Source: Winogradskyella sp. KYW1333
GTDB taxonomy: Bacteria; Bacteroidota; Bacteroidia; Flavobacteriales; Flavobacteriaceae
Length of the DNA: 64,000 nt
NCBI RefSeq assembly: GCF_003335675.1
Contig: NZ_QPHL01000014.1
Coordinates: 177,658-241,657 of the forward strand
Reading direction: 5' to 3'
Part shown: in pieces, positions 26,773 to 35,277 of the stretch
Numbering within the stretch: position 1 is the stretch's first letter
Layout of the letters: each line of letters opens with the position of its first letter
Made by a program: the position numbers and the translations under genes
Notes under the pieces: generated by a model
What the model was told of the DNA's origin: nothing
The model's input: only the letters and a program-made list of their open reading frames with translations
The model's database searches: none

Positions 26773-28014
26773 ATGACTGCAGATATACTCTTCTATATTA
26801 TCCTTAGTATCATTACTATCAATTTTATTAAAGATAAAATCCTCGATTCACTAAATGCAAAACATTATAATGATCCAATACCTCAAGAGTTAAGTGATGT
26901 GTATGATGAAGATGATTATGCAAAATCACAGGCATACAAAACCACCAACTACGGATTTAATCTTTGGACATCGCTTTTCTCATTTGTAATTACCTTAGCT
27001 TTTTTATTATTAGATGGGTTTGAATTTATTGATAATCTAGCCAGAAGTGTTTCGGATAATCCAGTAATAGTTGGTTTATTATTTTTTGGAATTATAATGA
27101 TTGCCAGTGACATAATTACAACTCCATTTTCTTATTACAAGACATTCGTGATAGAAGAAAAATTTGGATTTAATAAAACCACAAAAAAGACATTTCTTCT
27201 AGATAAACTTAAAGGATTACTGATGTTGGCAATTCTTGGAGGTGGCATTTTAGCGGTAGTCATTTGGTTTTATCAACTTACTGGAAATCAGTTTTGGCTA
27301 TATGCCTGGGGAATTGTTACATTTTTCACTGTGTTTATGAATATGTTTTATTCTAAGCTTATCGTGCCAATATTTAATAAACAAAAACCATTGGAAGAAG
27401 GGGAATTGCGACAAAAAATTTCAGATTATGCCAAGTCTGTAGGATTTAGTCTAAGTAAAATTTTTGTCATTGATGGTTCAAAACGCAGTACAAAAGCAAA
27501 TGCCTATTTTTCTGGCTTTGGAAGTGAAAAAAGAGTTACACTTTACGACACCTTAATTAATGACTTGGAGGATGAAGAAATAGTTGCTGTTTTAGCACAT
27601 GAAGTTGGACATTATAAACGGAAACACATCATTTTTAATTTAACAACTTCAATCTTGCTAACGGGCTTAACATTGTATATTCTCTCCATTTTTATTTCAA
27701 ATCCATTTTTGTCCAACGCTATTGGTGTAGAAACACCAAGCTTTCATGTTGGTTTAATTGCCTTTGGCCTACTCTACTCTCCAATTTCAGAACTTACAGG
27801 GTTAATAATGAATTATGTATCTAGAGTTTTTGAGTACCAGGCAGATGATTATGCCAAAAACACATATATGGCTGAACCACTTATTACATCCTTAAAAAAA
27901 CTTTCTAAAAACAGTCTTAGCAATCTTACACCACACAAGGCCTATGTTTTTATGCACTACTCACATCCAACATTATTGGATAGAATAAATAATTTAAGAA
28001 ATAATGTTAGATAA
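26773..28014 (+). CDS. M48 family metallopeptidase (Ste24/CAAX prenyl protease 1-like)
   Basis: I use the ATG at 26773 (MTADILFYIILS), just after the preceding stop. The frame could extend upstream to 26710, but that would overlap the methyltransferase by 62 bases. The 413-residue membrane protein has several helices, the zinc motif AHEVGHYKRKH (HExxH) and the downstream FEYQADDYAKNT supplying the third ligand. It has the Ste24 topology rather than the short HtpX form. It probably cleaves membrane proteins or peptides at the inner membrane. Confidence 0.92.
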   Translation: MTADILFYIILSIITINFIKDKILDSLNAKHYNDPIPQELSDVYDEDDYAKSQAYKTTNYGFNLWTSLFSFVITLAFLLLDGFEFIDNLARSVSDNPVIVGLLFFGIIMIASDIITTPFSYYKTFVIEEKFGFNKTTKKTFLLDKLKGLLMLAILGGGILAVVIWFYQLTGNQFWLYAWGIVTFFTVFMNMFYSKLIVPIFNKQKPLEEGELRQKISDYAKSVGFSLSKIFVIDGSKRSTKANAYFSGFGSEKRVTLYDTLINDLEDEEIVAVLAHEVGHYKRKHIIFNLTTSILLTGLTLYILSIFISNPFLSNAIGVETPSFHVGLIAFGLLYSPISELTGLIMNYVSRVFEYQADDYAKNTYMAEPLITSLKKLSKNSLSNLTPHKAYVFMHYSHPTLLDRINNLRNNVR

Positions 28015-28093
28015 AAATTTACGAGAATTATTGTTTTACTCTAAAATAATAACATTTAATATGCTAGATATAGATGATTTAAAATTTATGAAA

Positions 28094-28540
28094 TCATAGT
28101 ATCTTTAGTAATTCACTTCGTGTTTTTAAATAAGAATTTTTAGTTTCTTTTATTTCTAATTCAATACCGCTCTCTTTTATACTTTTAATAGATTGAAGCC
28201 CTAATGGATGCATTTCCTTAAATTTAAGATGTTTGTCTGACCAAAGCATCATTTCACAAATAATAGGGTATAAGTCTATACCTTTATTTGTTAAATAATA
28301 ATATTTTACTTTCTTATTGTATTCTTTGTAAACATAAGATATGAGTTCGTTGTTTTTCATCAATTTCAATCGATCTGCTAAAATATTTGTTGAGATGCCC
28401 TCAGGCGAATTCAAGAACTGACCGTAGGTATTTTTACCCATAAATAAATCTCTGATTATAATCAAAGACCATTTGTCACCTATAATATCCAATAAACTTG
28501 TTAATGGACAGGTTGATCTGTAAGTCTTATTTTTTAGCAC
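28094..28540 (-). CDS. HxlR-family transcriptional regulator
   Basis: The 148-residue protein has the HxlR winged helix: CPLTSLLDIIGDKWSLIIIRDL (the conserved Cys and DKWS), then SPEGISTNILADRLKLM and a wing YYLTNKGIDLYPI. The N-terminal cysteine is the redox-reactive one in HypR-type members, so thiol stress sensing is possible. It is divergent, across 240 bases, from two secreted proteins that it may control. No clear operator palindrome was found in the spacer. Confidence 0.9.
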   Translation of the reverse strand: MLKNKTYRSTCPLTSLLDIIGDKWSLIIIRDLFMGKNTYGQFLNSPEGISTNILADRLKLMKNNELISYVYKEYNKKVKYYYLTNKGIDLYPIICEMMLWSDKHLKFKEMHPLGLQSIKSIKESGIELEIKETKNSYLKTRSELLKIL

Positions 28541-28780
28541 TTTAACTTATTTATTGATCCAATTTCGCAACAATCACAAAATAAAAGGACCAAAATTTGA
28601 TACAACTGCTTTAAAAATACGAAATTTTAACGCTTTATTAGGTTTTGATCAAAAATTAAAAGTATTTATTTTTTGATATAAACTAAGAATTCATCTTAAA
28701 AAAGATCATTTGGACTTTTTTTACTTGTTTTTTGCAATTGATTTTTTATTTTTACTTTAAACTAATTCAATTAAATAATT

Positions 28781-29560
28781 ATGAAAAAAAACTTTATGAT
28801 TTTTTGCTTATTATTCAGTCTAATATCTTTTAGTCAAAATGAGCAAATTGTAACAATGCACGCTGTATTAATCGAAGGTGATTTAAAGGCATTTGAAGAA
28901 GTAGAAACCATGTACATGCAAAAGGTAGCACAAAAAGCCACTGAAAGAGGTGACATTTCTGCATGGAACTTTCTTAAAGCTCTACAGTTTGATTCCTTAA
29001 ATGATGAATCTAACTTTAATTACCTTTTTGTTCAAGGCAATAGCTCGATTGAAAAAACACTTGATCCAAAAAATAGTTGGTGGAACCTTGCATCTGAAGT
29101 ATTAAGTTTAGATGAACAAAAACGAGTTGAAGAATTAAGATCTAAGTTTACCTGGAAAAAAGACGTCAAGGTTATGTATACTATAGACACCGGTATCTGG
29201 TTAGTTGATAGCTTAGATGATTATCAAAATACATTTATACAATTCAATTTTGCAAAGCCTAAAAATTCAGAATTATTCATCAAGGAAAACAAAGAATTAT
29301 GGCAACCATTTTTTGAAGAAATTGCCTCAGACATTAATCTTATTTCATGGGGCGTAGGAACAAAGATACATCCAACTGGTGAGGAATGGTCGAATGTAAT
29401 GACGTGGGATATGTTTAAAAGTTTAACCGATCTTTTTAAATTTAGGTTAGGAGAAAATATAGTATGGCCTGTTGAAAAATCAAATATGTCAGAAATAAAT
29501 CCAGAAGGATTTTCTACTGTTGCTGTTTGGCAATGGATTACTGGTGCTGCATCTAATTAA
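28781..29560 (+). CDS. Secreted protein of unknown function
   Basis: The 259-residue protein has a signal peptide (to about residue 18). The mature part contains two stretches that look related: an early segment (MHAVLIEGDLKAFEEVETMY) and a later one (IQFNFAKPKNSELFIKENKE), each followed by a tryptophan-rich helix. This suggests two similar alpha-beta subdomains, possibly ferredoxin-like. I do not recognise the family. It is first of a two-gene unit with the NTF2-like protein (gap 25 bases) and divergent from the HxlR regulator. Confidence 0.65.
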   Translation: MKKNFMIFCLLFSLISFSQNEQIVTMHAVLIEGDLKAFEEVETMYMQKVAQKATERGDISAWNFLKALQFDSLNDESNFNYLFVQGNSSIEKTLDPKNSWWNLASEVLSLDEQKRVEELRSKFTWKKDVKVMYTIDTGIWLVDSLDDYQNTFIQFNFAKPKNSELFIKENKELWQPFFEEIASDINLISWGVGTKIHPTGEEWSNVMTWDMFKSLTDLFKFRLGENIVWPVEKSNMSEINPEGFSTVAVWQWITGAASN

Positions 29561-29585
29561 TTCATTAACAATATAAAATAATCAA

Positions 29586-30521
29586 ATGAAATCTATTTAT
29601 TTAACATTAGCCCTTTTATTTACTTTAAGCACTTTTGCTCAAAAGAAAAATATTAATGGGAAAATTTATGATAAACATCCAGCCATAGATCTTGTGGACC
29701 AATTTACAAGTGCTTTCGTAAAAGGAGATTCTGCAGCAATTACTAATTTAGTTTCAGAAAATTTTGGTTGGTGGCAAATGAACGAAATGCGACCAAGAAA
29801 AAGAACACTCAATAATTTATTAAATCGTTCTAAATATCTAAGCAATAATGTAATTGGATTTAATTTAAAAAATAGAGGAGCAGCATATTCAGATGCTATG
29901 GAGTTTGGCAAGGATAAAAGAATTCATGTCTATTCGTATCAAATTATGCAAGGCTATGATAAAAACACCGGAGTTGAACTAAATATTCCACGGAATTCTA
30001 TCTTTTTTTTAAATGAAGATCAAACAAAAATTGCAGGATTGAGTGTGTCAGATAGTCAATTAAAATGGCAAAAGGCTTATGATGCTTGGGGTACAAGCTC
30101 GAACGGTAAGATTTATAAAGACCATCCAATGATTGCAAAAGCAAGACTATTATATGCATATATCGCTTTGGGTGATATTGAATCGTGTAGAGCATTATAC
30201 TCAGACAATGCTGTTATTAGAGATGTAATGAGTGTTACTGACTTAGAGGATACTCGTGGGCCTGATGTAGAAATGGAAATGTTAAGAGAATTTCTTGATA
30301 AATATGAAGTAGTTGATATCACAGAAATAGGTTATCCTGATCTTCTAGAGTATGATGGAGCAGAATATAAAACTGTAATATCATGGTGGGAAATGACCGT
30401 GAAAAACAGAACATCTGGAAATTTAAGCACAGGTTATCATCATTCTCAAATTGATATCAATAATGAAGGTTTAATTACTCGGGAGGATTATTATTGGAAT
30501 CCTGCCCTTTTGCCAGATTAA
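29586..30521 (+). CDS. Secreted protein with two NTF2/SnoaL-like domains
   Basis: The 311-residue protein has a signal peptide (to LSTFA). Two copies of a similar module follow, opening NGKIYDKHPAIDLVDQFTSA (about 25) and NGKIYKDHPMIAKARLLYAY (about 173). Each continues with the helix-GD-helix pattern of SnoaL/NTF2 cone folds (KGDSAAITNLVSENF; LGDIESCRALYSDNA). Such domains bind small hydrophobic ligands or act as isomerases or hydrolases; here the ligand is unknown. The strong resemblance of the two openings indicates an internal duplication. It ends with a terminator at 30543. Confidence 0.75.
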   Translation: MKSIYLTLALLFTLSTFAQKKNINGKIYDKHPAIDLVDQFTSAFVKGDSAAITNLVSENFGWWQMNEMRPRKRTLNNLLNRSKYLSNNVIGFNLKNRGAAYSDAMEFGKDKRIHVYSYQIMQGYDKNTGVELNIPRNSIFFLNEDQTKIAGLSVSDSQLKWQKAYDAWGTSSNGKIYKDHPMIAKARLLYAYIALGDIESCRALYSDNAVIRDVMSVTDLEDTRGPDVEMEMLREFLDKYEVVDITEIGYPDLLEYDGAEYKTVISWWEMTVKNRTSGNLSTGYHHSQIDINNEGLITREDYYWNPALLPD

Positions 30522-30542
30522 AACATTAGAAATACAAATAAT

Positions 30543-30569
30543 AAAAGGTCTGTTATATACAGACCTTTT
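30543..30569 (+). terminator. Intrinsic terminator after NTF2-like gene
   Basis: AAAAGGTCTGT and ACAGACCTTTT form an 11-bp perfect stem around TATAT, beginning 22 bases after the stop. Confidence 0.85.
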
Positions 30570-30724
30570 ATTATTTACATTATCACCTGATGTATAAACC
30601 AGTTATGATATTATCACAATTAAAATAGATTAAAGGATATATTTATTGATATACCAATTTAGGGTTACATGCCAAAACATTGGTGATTGATAATTAAATT
30701 TCTATTTTGGGTACTTTTAATTGA

Positions 30725-30901
30725 GATCTAAGAAGCGCAAACTTTAATGCCGAATTTTTGATTATTGCAAACTCTAAAGCTTTTATAAAAGCTGTAATCC
30801 AAGCAATGCAAATTGAGTTTAAAAAATTGACATTTATGAAACAACGCCAACTTATATCTCAAATATTGAATTTAAAAATTTTTAGAGACTTAAAACATTA
30901 A
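30725..30901 (+). other. Intergenic stretch with an open, possibly decayed frame
   Basis: The 449 bases between the terminator and the GH16 gene hold no gene I can support. Within them one frame is open for 58 codons between stops (30725-30901) and its translation looks protein-like (ANFNAEFLIIANSKAFIKAV, then KQRQLISQIL). It has no start codon at its beginning, so it may be a fragment of a lost gene. I do not recognise the family. Confidence 0.25.
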
Positions 30902-31018
30902 TGAGAAAACTGATCCGTAAAAAATATTTTAGGAGTTTCTACAGTTAATTTATATTAATCATAATAAAACTCTAGAGAATTAAACTTTGAACAAATACAA
31001 AATTATAAATCATAAATA

Positions 31019-31879
31019 ATGAATCGAATTCCTAATATTTTAATACTCATACTTTTGCTCTGGGTATATAATTGCAAAAGTGAAAACAAAAATGAAAATA
31101 CAATGCAAGAAACGAGCAATAATTGGAAAATAGATTTCCTTGATGAATTTGAAACCTTTAATCCAGAGAATTGGCAAGACCAGCGCATTTGGGTTAATAA
31201 TGAAAATCATTGTTACGTACCTGGTGGCGAATATGGAACTAGAGAAGTGAGTAATGGTACATTAAAAATCAAAGTAGTAAAGATTGATGAGAAAAGACCT
31301 TGTGATAATTTTGACAAGCATGGCAACAAACATCCTGACACCGAATATGTGGCTGGTCGTATTTGTTCTAAAAACCGTAAGGAATTTGTAAAAGGCAAAT
31401 GGACAGCACGTCTTAAGCTCTCTAGCAACGGAGAACCAAGTATGTTCCCAGCATGGTGGTTATTAGGTGCACAAAACAATGAGCCACCTGTTCAAGAAGA
31501 AGATGAGAATATCTGTTGGCCGTTGACCGGTTCTGGTGAAATTGACATTTTTGAGCATCACGGAGATCATATGAAGGATGAATTTACAACTGGTGCTATT
31601 GTTAGTTTAGGTGAATGTGATAAGGGTGATTGGCAAAGCAAACGTCGTAATTTCCCGGCTACATTAAATGAGTTTCATGAATATTCTGTTGAATGGGAAG
31701 GCAGTGACCTTGTTTATCGTTTGGACGGTAAAGAAGTATATAGAAATGAAGGTGAGGGTGATAAATATCCAGAACCTATGTTTGCAATATTGAATTTTGC
31801 TAAAATCACTGACTCACCAATGGAAGGTGAATGGGTAATGGAAGTAGATTGGGTAAAGCATGAATTCAGAAAGTCATAG
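31019..31879 (+). CDS. Glycoside hydrolase family 16 lipoprotein
   Basis: The 286-residue protein has a lipoprotein signal (LLLWVYNCKSEN). The GH16 jelly-roll carries the catalytic signature GEIDIFEHHGD (E-x-D-x-x-E: nucleophile and acid/base). Aromatic residues for substrate binding appear in MFPAWWLLGAQNNEPP and in WEGSDLVYRLDGKEV. The family cleaves beta-1,3 or beta-1,3-1,4 glucans and galactans; laminarin or a related algal glucan would fit a marine flavobacterium. The lipid anchor places it on the outer membrane or in the periplasm. No SusC/SusD pair or other polysaccharide-utilisation genes are adjacent, so it is not in a typical PUL. Confidence 0.9.
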   Translation: MNRIPNILILILLLWVYNCKSENKNENTMQETSNNWKIDFLDEFETFNPENWQDQRIWVNNENHCYVPGGEYGTREVSNGTLKIKVVKIDEKRPCDNFDKHGNKHPDTEYVAGRICSKNRKEFVKGKWTARLKLSSNGEPSMFPAWWLLGAQNNEPPVQEEDENICWPLTGSGEIDIFEHHGDHMKDEFTTGAIVSLGECDKGDWQSKRRNFPATLNEFHEYSVEWEGSDLVYRLDGKEVYRNEGEGDKYPEPMFAILNFAKITDSPMEGEWVMEVDWVKHEFRKS

Positions 31880-31884
31880 AAATT

Positions 31885-32238
31885 ATGAGAATTTACATTG
31901 CTTCATTTTTTCTTTCCTTTTTTACTGGTAACTTCATTGCGCAGTCTAACAAAATTCTGTTTGATTATGACTAGGAAAAAGAAAAGTTAGCAGTTGTTGT
32001 TCAAAGCAGAAAATTTAGATTCGGTTATAAATTTTTAAAAAGTGTTAAAGTTTTTAATTCTGGCCATATCCAATCAAATGATTACAAAATTGATACTATC
32101 AGACGGATTTGACTCTATAATAAATTTTAATAATGAAAAAAATCAACCTTATATATCATTGACGGTAATTATATAGAGAATATCGAGGTTTTTTCGAGAG
32201 ATAACTCCAAGGCTGGTTTAAGTCTAAAATTCAATTAA
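31885..32238 (+). pseudogene. Decayed gene for a small secreted protein
   Basis: A frame opening MRIYIASFFLSFFTGNFIAQ (a signal peptide) is stopped by TAG at 31972. The same frame continues protein-like (EKEKLAVVVQSRKFRF, KSVKVFNSGHIQSNDYKID) to TGA at 32110. It then passes three more stops and again reads coherently (STLYIIDGNYIENIEV to SLKFN) up to TAA at 32236. The pattern is that of a gene of about 117 codons inactivated by several mutations. The TLYIIDG segment recalls the PLYIIDG motif of TonB-linked plug domains, but this is only suggestive. It lies directly after the GH16 gene. Confidence 0.6.
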
Positions 32239-32329
32239 ACGCTAATGGATGGAAACTAGGCATCATAAAGAATTATCAAGTAAAGGAGATCCTATCCATG
32301 AAATTTGGAGCATTAGAAAATAAAATAGA

Positions 32330-32494
32330 ATGGCAAAAAATAATAACAACAGTAAACTTGCTCTAGTCATTGGAATCTTAGGAACAATAACAGGGATTAT
32401 TCTAATTTTTTAAGACAACTTAATGATAGGTGTTTTTTGTACTATTTCGAGCTTAGGTGTTGCGATTAAAGGCTACCAAGATTATAAGTCTTAA
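32330..32494 (+). pseudogene. Small two-helix membrane protein frame split by an in-frame stop
   Basis: One frame reads MAKNNNNSKLALVIGILGTI and GIILIF, a stop (TAA at 32411), then DNLMIGVFCTISSLGVAIKG and YQDYKS with a final TAA at 32492. Without the internal stop it would give a 54-residue protein with two membrane helices. Either it is a nonsense-inactivated small protein or two tiny single-helix proteins are made. The region between 32239 and 32329 contains no other supported feature. Confidence 0.45.
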
Positions 32495-32543
32495 AGTTCA
32501 AAATGAAATGATGATTTTTGTATAATTTCACTTCAAGAAAGCG

Positions 32544-32574
32544 TTGCACATTAAATAAGCTTTCACTACTTTAG
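32544..32574 (+). promoter_or_regulatory. Promoter upstream of rel
   Basis: TTG at 32544-32546, 20 bases, then TACTTTAG at 32567-32574 (one base off TAnnTTTG). The ATG follows 4 bases later, implying a very short or absent leader. Confidence 0.5.
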
Positions 32575-32578
32575 TTCT

Positions 32579-34786
32579 ATGACTGAGGTGGATATAGAAA
32601 AAGAAAATGCAGCCATTGCAAAAGCTTACAAAGAACTACTTAAAGTAAGCTATCAAACATTGAGTAGGGAGGATAAGAAGTTGATTCGACAGGCTTTCGA
32701 TGTGGCTGTAGATGCCCATAAAGATCAGAGAAGAAAATCTGGGGAAGCCTATATATTTCATCCAATTGCAGTTGCTAAAATTGTTGCACAAGAAATAGGT
32801 TTAGACGCCACTTCGATTGCTTCTGCCCTTCTACATGACGTAGTAGAAGACAATCCTAAATACACAATTGATGATATTGAACAACTTTTTGGTGAGGCCG
32901 TTGCACGGATTGTAGATGGTCTTACAAAAATTTCATCCTTAAAAAAAGATATGGATGTTTCTCTCCAGGCAGAGAACTTCCGGAAAATGTTGTTGACCTT
33001 AAATGAAGATGTACGCGTTATTATCATAAAGATTGCTGATCGTTTGCACAACATGCAAACAATGGACTCAATGCGTTCGGATAAACAAGTAAAAATAGCA
33101 TCAGAAACACTTTATATTTATGCGCCTCTTGCCCATAGAATAGGATTATACAATATTAAAACTGAACTTGAAGATCTTGGCTTAAAATATACAGAACCAG
33201 AGGTGTATCAAGATATCTCCGAGAAAATGCAGGAGAGTAAAGAGGAACAAGATGCATATATAAAATCCTTTTCTAAAGTTATAGAAAAATCTTTGAACAA
33301 AGAGGGTCTAAATTATCAAATAAAGGGTAGACCAAAATCCATTTTTAGCATAAGAAGAAAAATGGTTAAGCAAGGTGTTTCTTTTGATGAAGTGTATGAT
33401 AAGTTTGCCGTTAGAATAATTTACAAATCGGATTTTGAGAATGAAAAGTTTTTAGCTTGGAAAATATATTCAATTGTAACCGATCACTTCACTCCTAACC
33501 CAACTCGATTAAGAGACTGGATTTCTTCCCAAAAATCAACAGGTTACGAAGCATTACATATTACTGTAGTTGGTCCTAAAAGCAGATTTGTCGAGGTTCA
33601 GATAAGAAGCGAGCGTATGGATGAAATAGCCGAAAAAGGCTATGCTGCACATTACAAGTACAAAAATCAAAATGTCAAAGAAGACAATTTAGATTTATGG
33701 ATTAATAAGCTTCAAGAGGCCTTAGAGAATAATGAAGCCGATGCTGTTGATTTTGTTGAACAGTTTAAATTAAATCTTTATTCAAAGGAAATCTTCGTTT
33801 TTTCTCCAAAAGGAGATCTAAAATCATTACCTAAGGGAGCAACACCATTGGATTTTGCTTTTAGTATTCATACTGAGGTTGGAATGAAAACCAGAGGTAC
33901 CAAGGTCAATGGCAAATTGGTCCCTCTAAGTCACGAACTACAAAGTGGTGACAGAGTAGAAATTTTAACTTCGGAAAATGCAAAACCAAATTCTAACTGG
34001 TTAGATTATGCTACAACAGCAAGAGCAAGGAGTAAAATTAAATCAGCATTAAAAGCAGATACCAAAATTATTGCTGAAGAAGGTAAAGAAATTCTTAGAC
34101 GTAAATTAAAACAGTTAAAGATTACATTGAATGAAAGTTCAGTGAACGAACTAGTCAACTATTTTAAATTAAATACATCTCTAGATCTATTCTACCGTGT
34201 AGGTATTGGAACCATAGATAATAAAAAATTAAAGGCCTTTGCTTCGTCAAGGAGTAATGCATTTGTAAGCTACATAAAAAATAAAATTAGAAAACCAGAG
34301 GTTTCAAAAGATCTTGACAAGGAAGAAATCACATCTAAATATGACATGCTGGTTTTTGGTCAGGAGGAAGAAAAGCTCAATTATAAACTAGCAAACTGTT
34401 GCAACCCTATAGCCGGAGATAAAGTTTTTGGTTTCTTAACCATAAATGACGGAATAAAAGTGCATAAAAAGAACTGCCCAAATGCTGTTAGCTTACAGTC
34501 TAATTATGCTTACCGTATAATGCCTGCTAAATGGATTGATTCCTCACAACAGGTATATACCTCGCACATTAACCTCTCAGGAATTGATAATTTAGGCCTT
34601 GTTAACGACATTACAACTTTAATTTCTGATAACATGCATGTAAACATGAAAAGTATAAGTTTCACCAGTGATGATGGAGTTTTTACAGGTAAGATTACGG
34701 TACAGGTTAAGAACCAAACAATGCTAAAAAAGTTAATAGATCGGTTGAAAAAAATTAATGGTATTGATAAGGTATCAAGAGCATAA
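32579..34786 (+). CDS. rel: Bifunctional (p)ppGpp synthetase/hydrolase (Rel/SpoT)
   Basis: The 735-residue protein has the full RSH layout. The HD hydrolase domain (about 30-190) has an intact ALLHDVVEDNP. The synthetase domain (about 235-365) has KGRPKSIFSIRRKM, RLRDWISSQKSTGYEALHI and EVQIRSERMDEIAEKGYAAH. The TGS domain (about 400-465) is followed by a zinc-finger-like NCCNPIAGDKVFGFL with paired cysteines, and a C-terminal ACT domain. The intact HDxxED implies hydrolase activity and the synthetase motifs imply synthesis, so it should both make and degrade the stringent alarmone. It is followed by fur and purA on the same strand; purA is a known enzyme target of ppGpp in other bacteria. 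Confidence 0.95.
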   Translation: MTEVDIEKENAAIAKAYKELLKVSYQTLSREDKKLIRQAFDVAVDAHKDQRRKSGEAYIFHPIAVAKIVAQEIGLDATSIASALLHDVVEDNPKYTIDDIEQLFGEAVARIVDGLTKISSLKKDMDVSLQAENFRKMLLTLNEDVRVIIIKIADRLHNMQTMDSMRSDKQVKIASETLYIYAPLAHRIGLYNIKTELEDLGLKYTEPEVYQDISEKMQESKEEQDAYIKSFSKVIEKSLNKEGLNYQIKGRPKSIFSIRRKMVKQGVSFDEVYDKFAVRIIYKSDFENEKFLAWKIYSIVTDHFTPNPTRLRDWISSQKSTGYEALHITVVGPKSRFVEVQIRSERMDEIAEKGYAAHYKYKNQNVKEDNLDLWINKLQEALENNEADAVDFVEQFKLNLYSKEIFVFSPKGDLKSLPKGATPLDFAFSIHTEVGMKTRGTKVNGKLVPLSHELQSGDRVEILTSENAKPNSNWLDYATTARARSKIKSALKADTKIIAEEGKEILRRKLKQLKITLNESSVNELVNYFKLNTSLDLFYRVGIGTIDNKKLKAFASSRSNAFVSYIKNKIRKPEVSKDLDKEEITSKYDMLVFGQEEEKLNYKLANCCNPIAGDKVFGFLTINDGIKVHKKNCPNAVSLQSNYAYRIMPAKWIDSSQQVYTSHINLSGIDNLGLVNDITTLISDNMHVNMKSISFTSDDGVFTGKITVQVKNQTMLKKLIDRLKKINGIDKVSRA

Positions 34787-34793
34787 AATTATG

Positions 34794-34801
34794 TAAATTT
34801 G
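34794..34801 (+). promoter_or_regulatory. fur promoter -7 box
   Basis: TAAATTTG matches TAnnTTTG and lies 10 bases before the fur ATG. No good TTG is found at the expected distance upstream. Confidence 0.45.
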
Positions 34802-34811
34802 CACCTTAATT

Positions 34812-35264
34812 ATGAATGCAAAGAAAGAAGAAAGCAATCAGGAAATCGTAAGACGGGTTTTTACTCAATTCTTAGAAGAAAAGGGTCATAGAAAAACACC
34901 TGAACGCTACGCTATACTTCAAGAAATTTATGATAGTGAAGAGCATTTTGATATAGAATCACTCTATATTAAAATGAAGAATAAAAACTATCGTGTTAGT
35001 AGGGCAACACTTTACAATACTATAGAATTATTACTAGAATGTAGTTTAGTGAGAAAGCATCAGTTTGGTCAAAGTCAAGCACATTATGAGAAGTCTTATT
35101 TTGACAAACAGCACGATCATGTCATTCTAACTGACTCTGGCGAAGTTATTGAGTTTTGTGATCCGCGCATTCAGACTATTAAAAAGACAATCGAAGAAGT
35201 TTTCGACATAAAAATTAACAATCATTCACTTTATTTTTACGGTACGCGTAATAAGGACGACTAA
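34812..35264 (+). CDS. fur: Fur-family transcriptional regulator
   Basis: The 150-residue protein has the Fur winged helix ([33 protein letters not shown]) and the metal-binding dimer domain ([20 protein letters not shown]). The usual structural-zinc CxxC is absent: the position reads VILTDSGEV. One cysteine remains in EFCDPRIQ. It probably represses iron-uptake or stress genes with Fe(II) or another metal as corepressor; Zur or PerR roles cannot be excluded. It lies 25 bases after rel and 13 bases before purA. Confidence 0.88.
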   Translation: MNAKKEESNQEIVRRVFTQFLEEKGHRKTPERYAILQEIYDSEEHFDIESLYIKMKNKNYRVSRATLYNTIELLLECSLVRKHQFGQSQAHYEKSYFDKQHDHVILTDSGEVIEFCDPRIQTIKKTIEEVFDIKINNHSLYFYGTRNKDD

Positions 35265-35277
35265 CTAATTTATTAAA

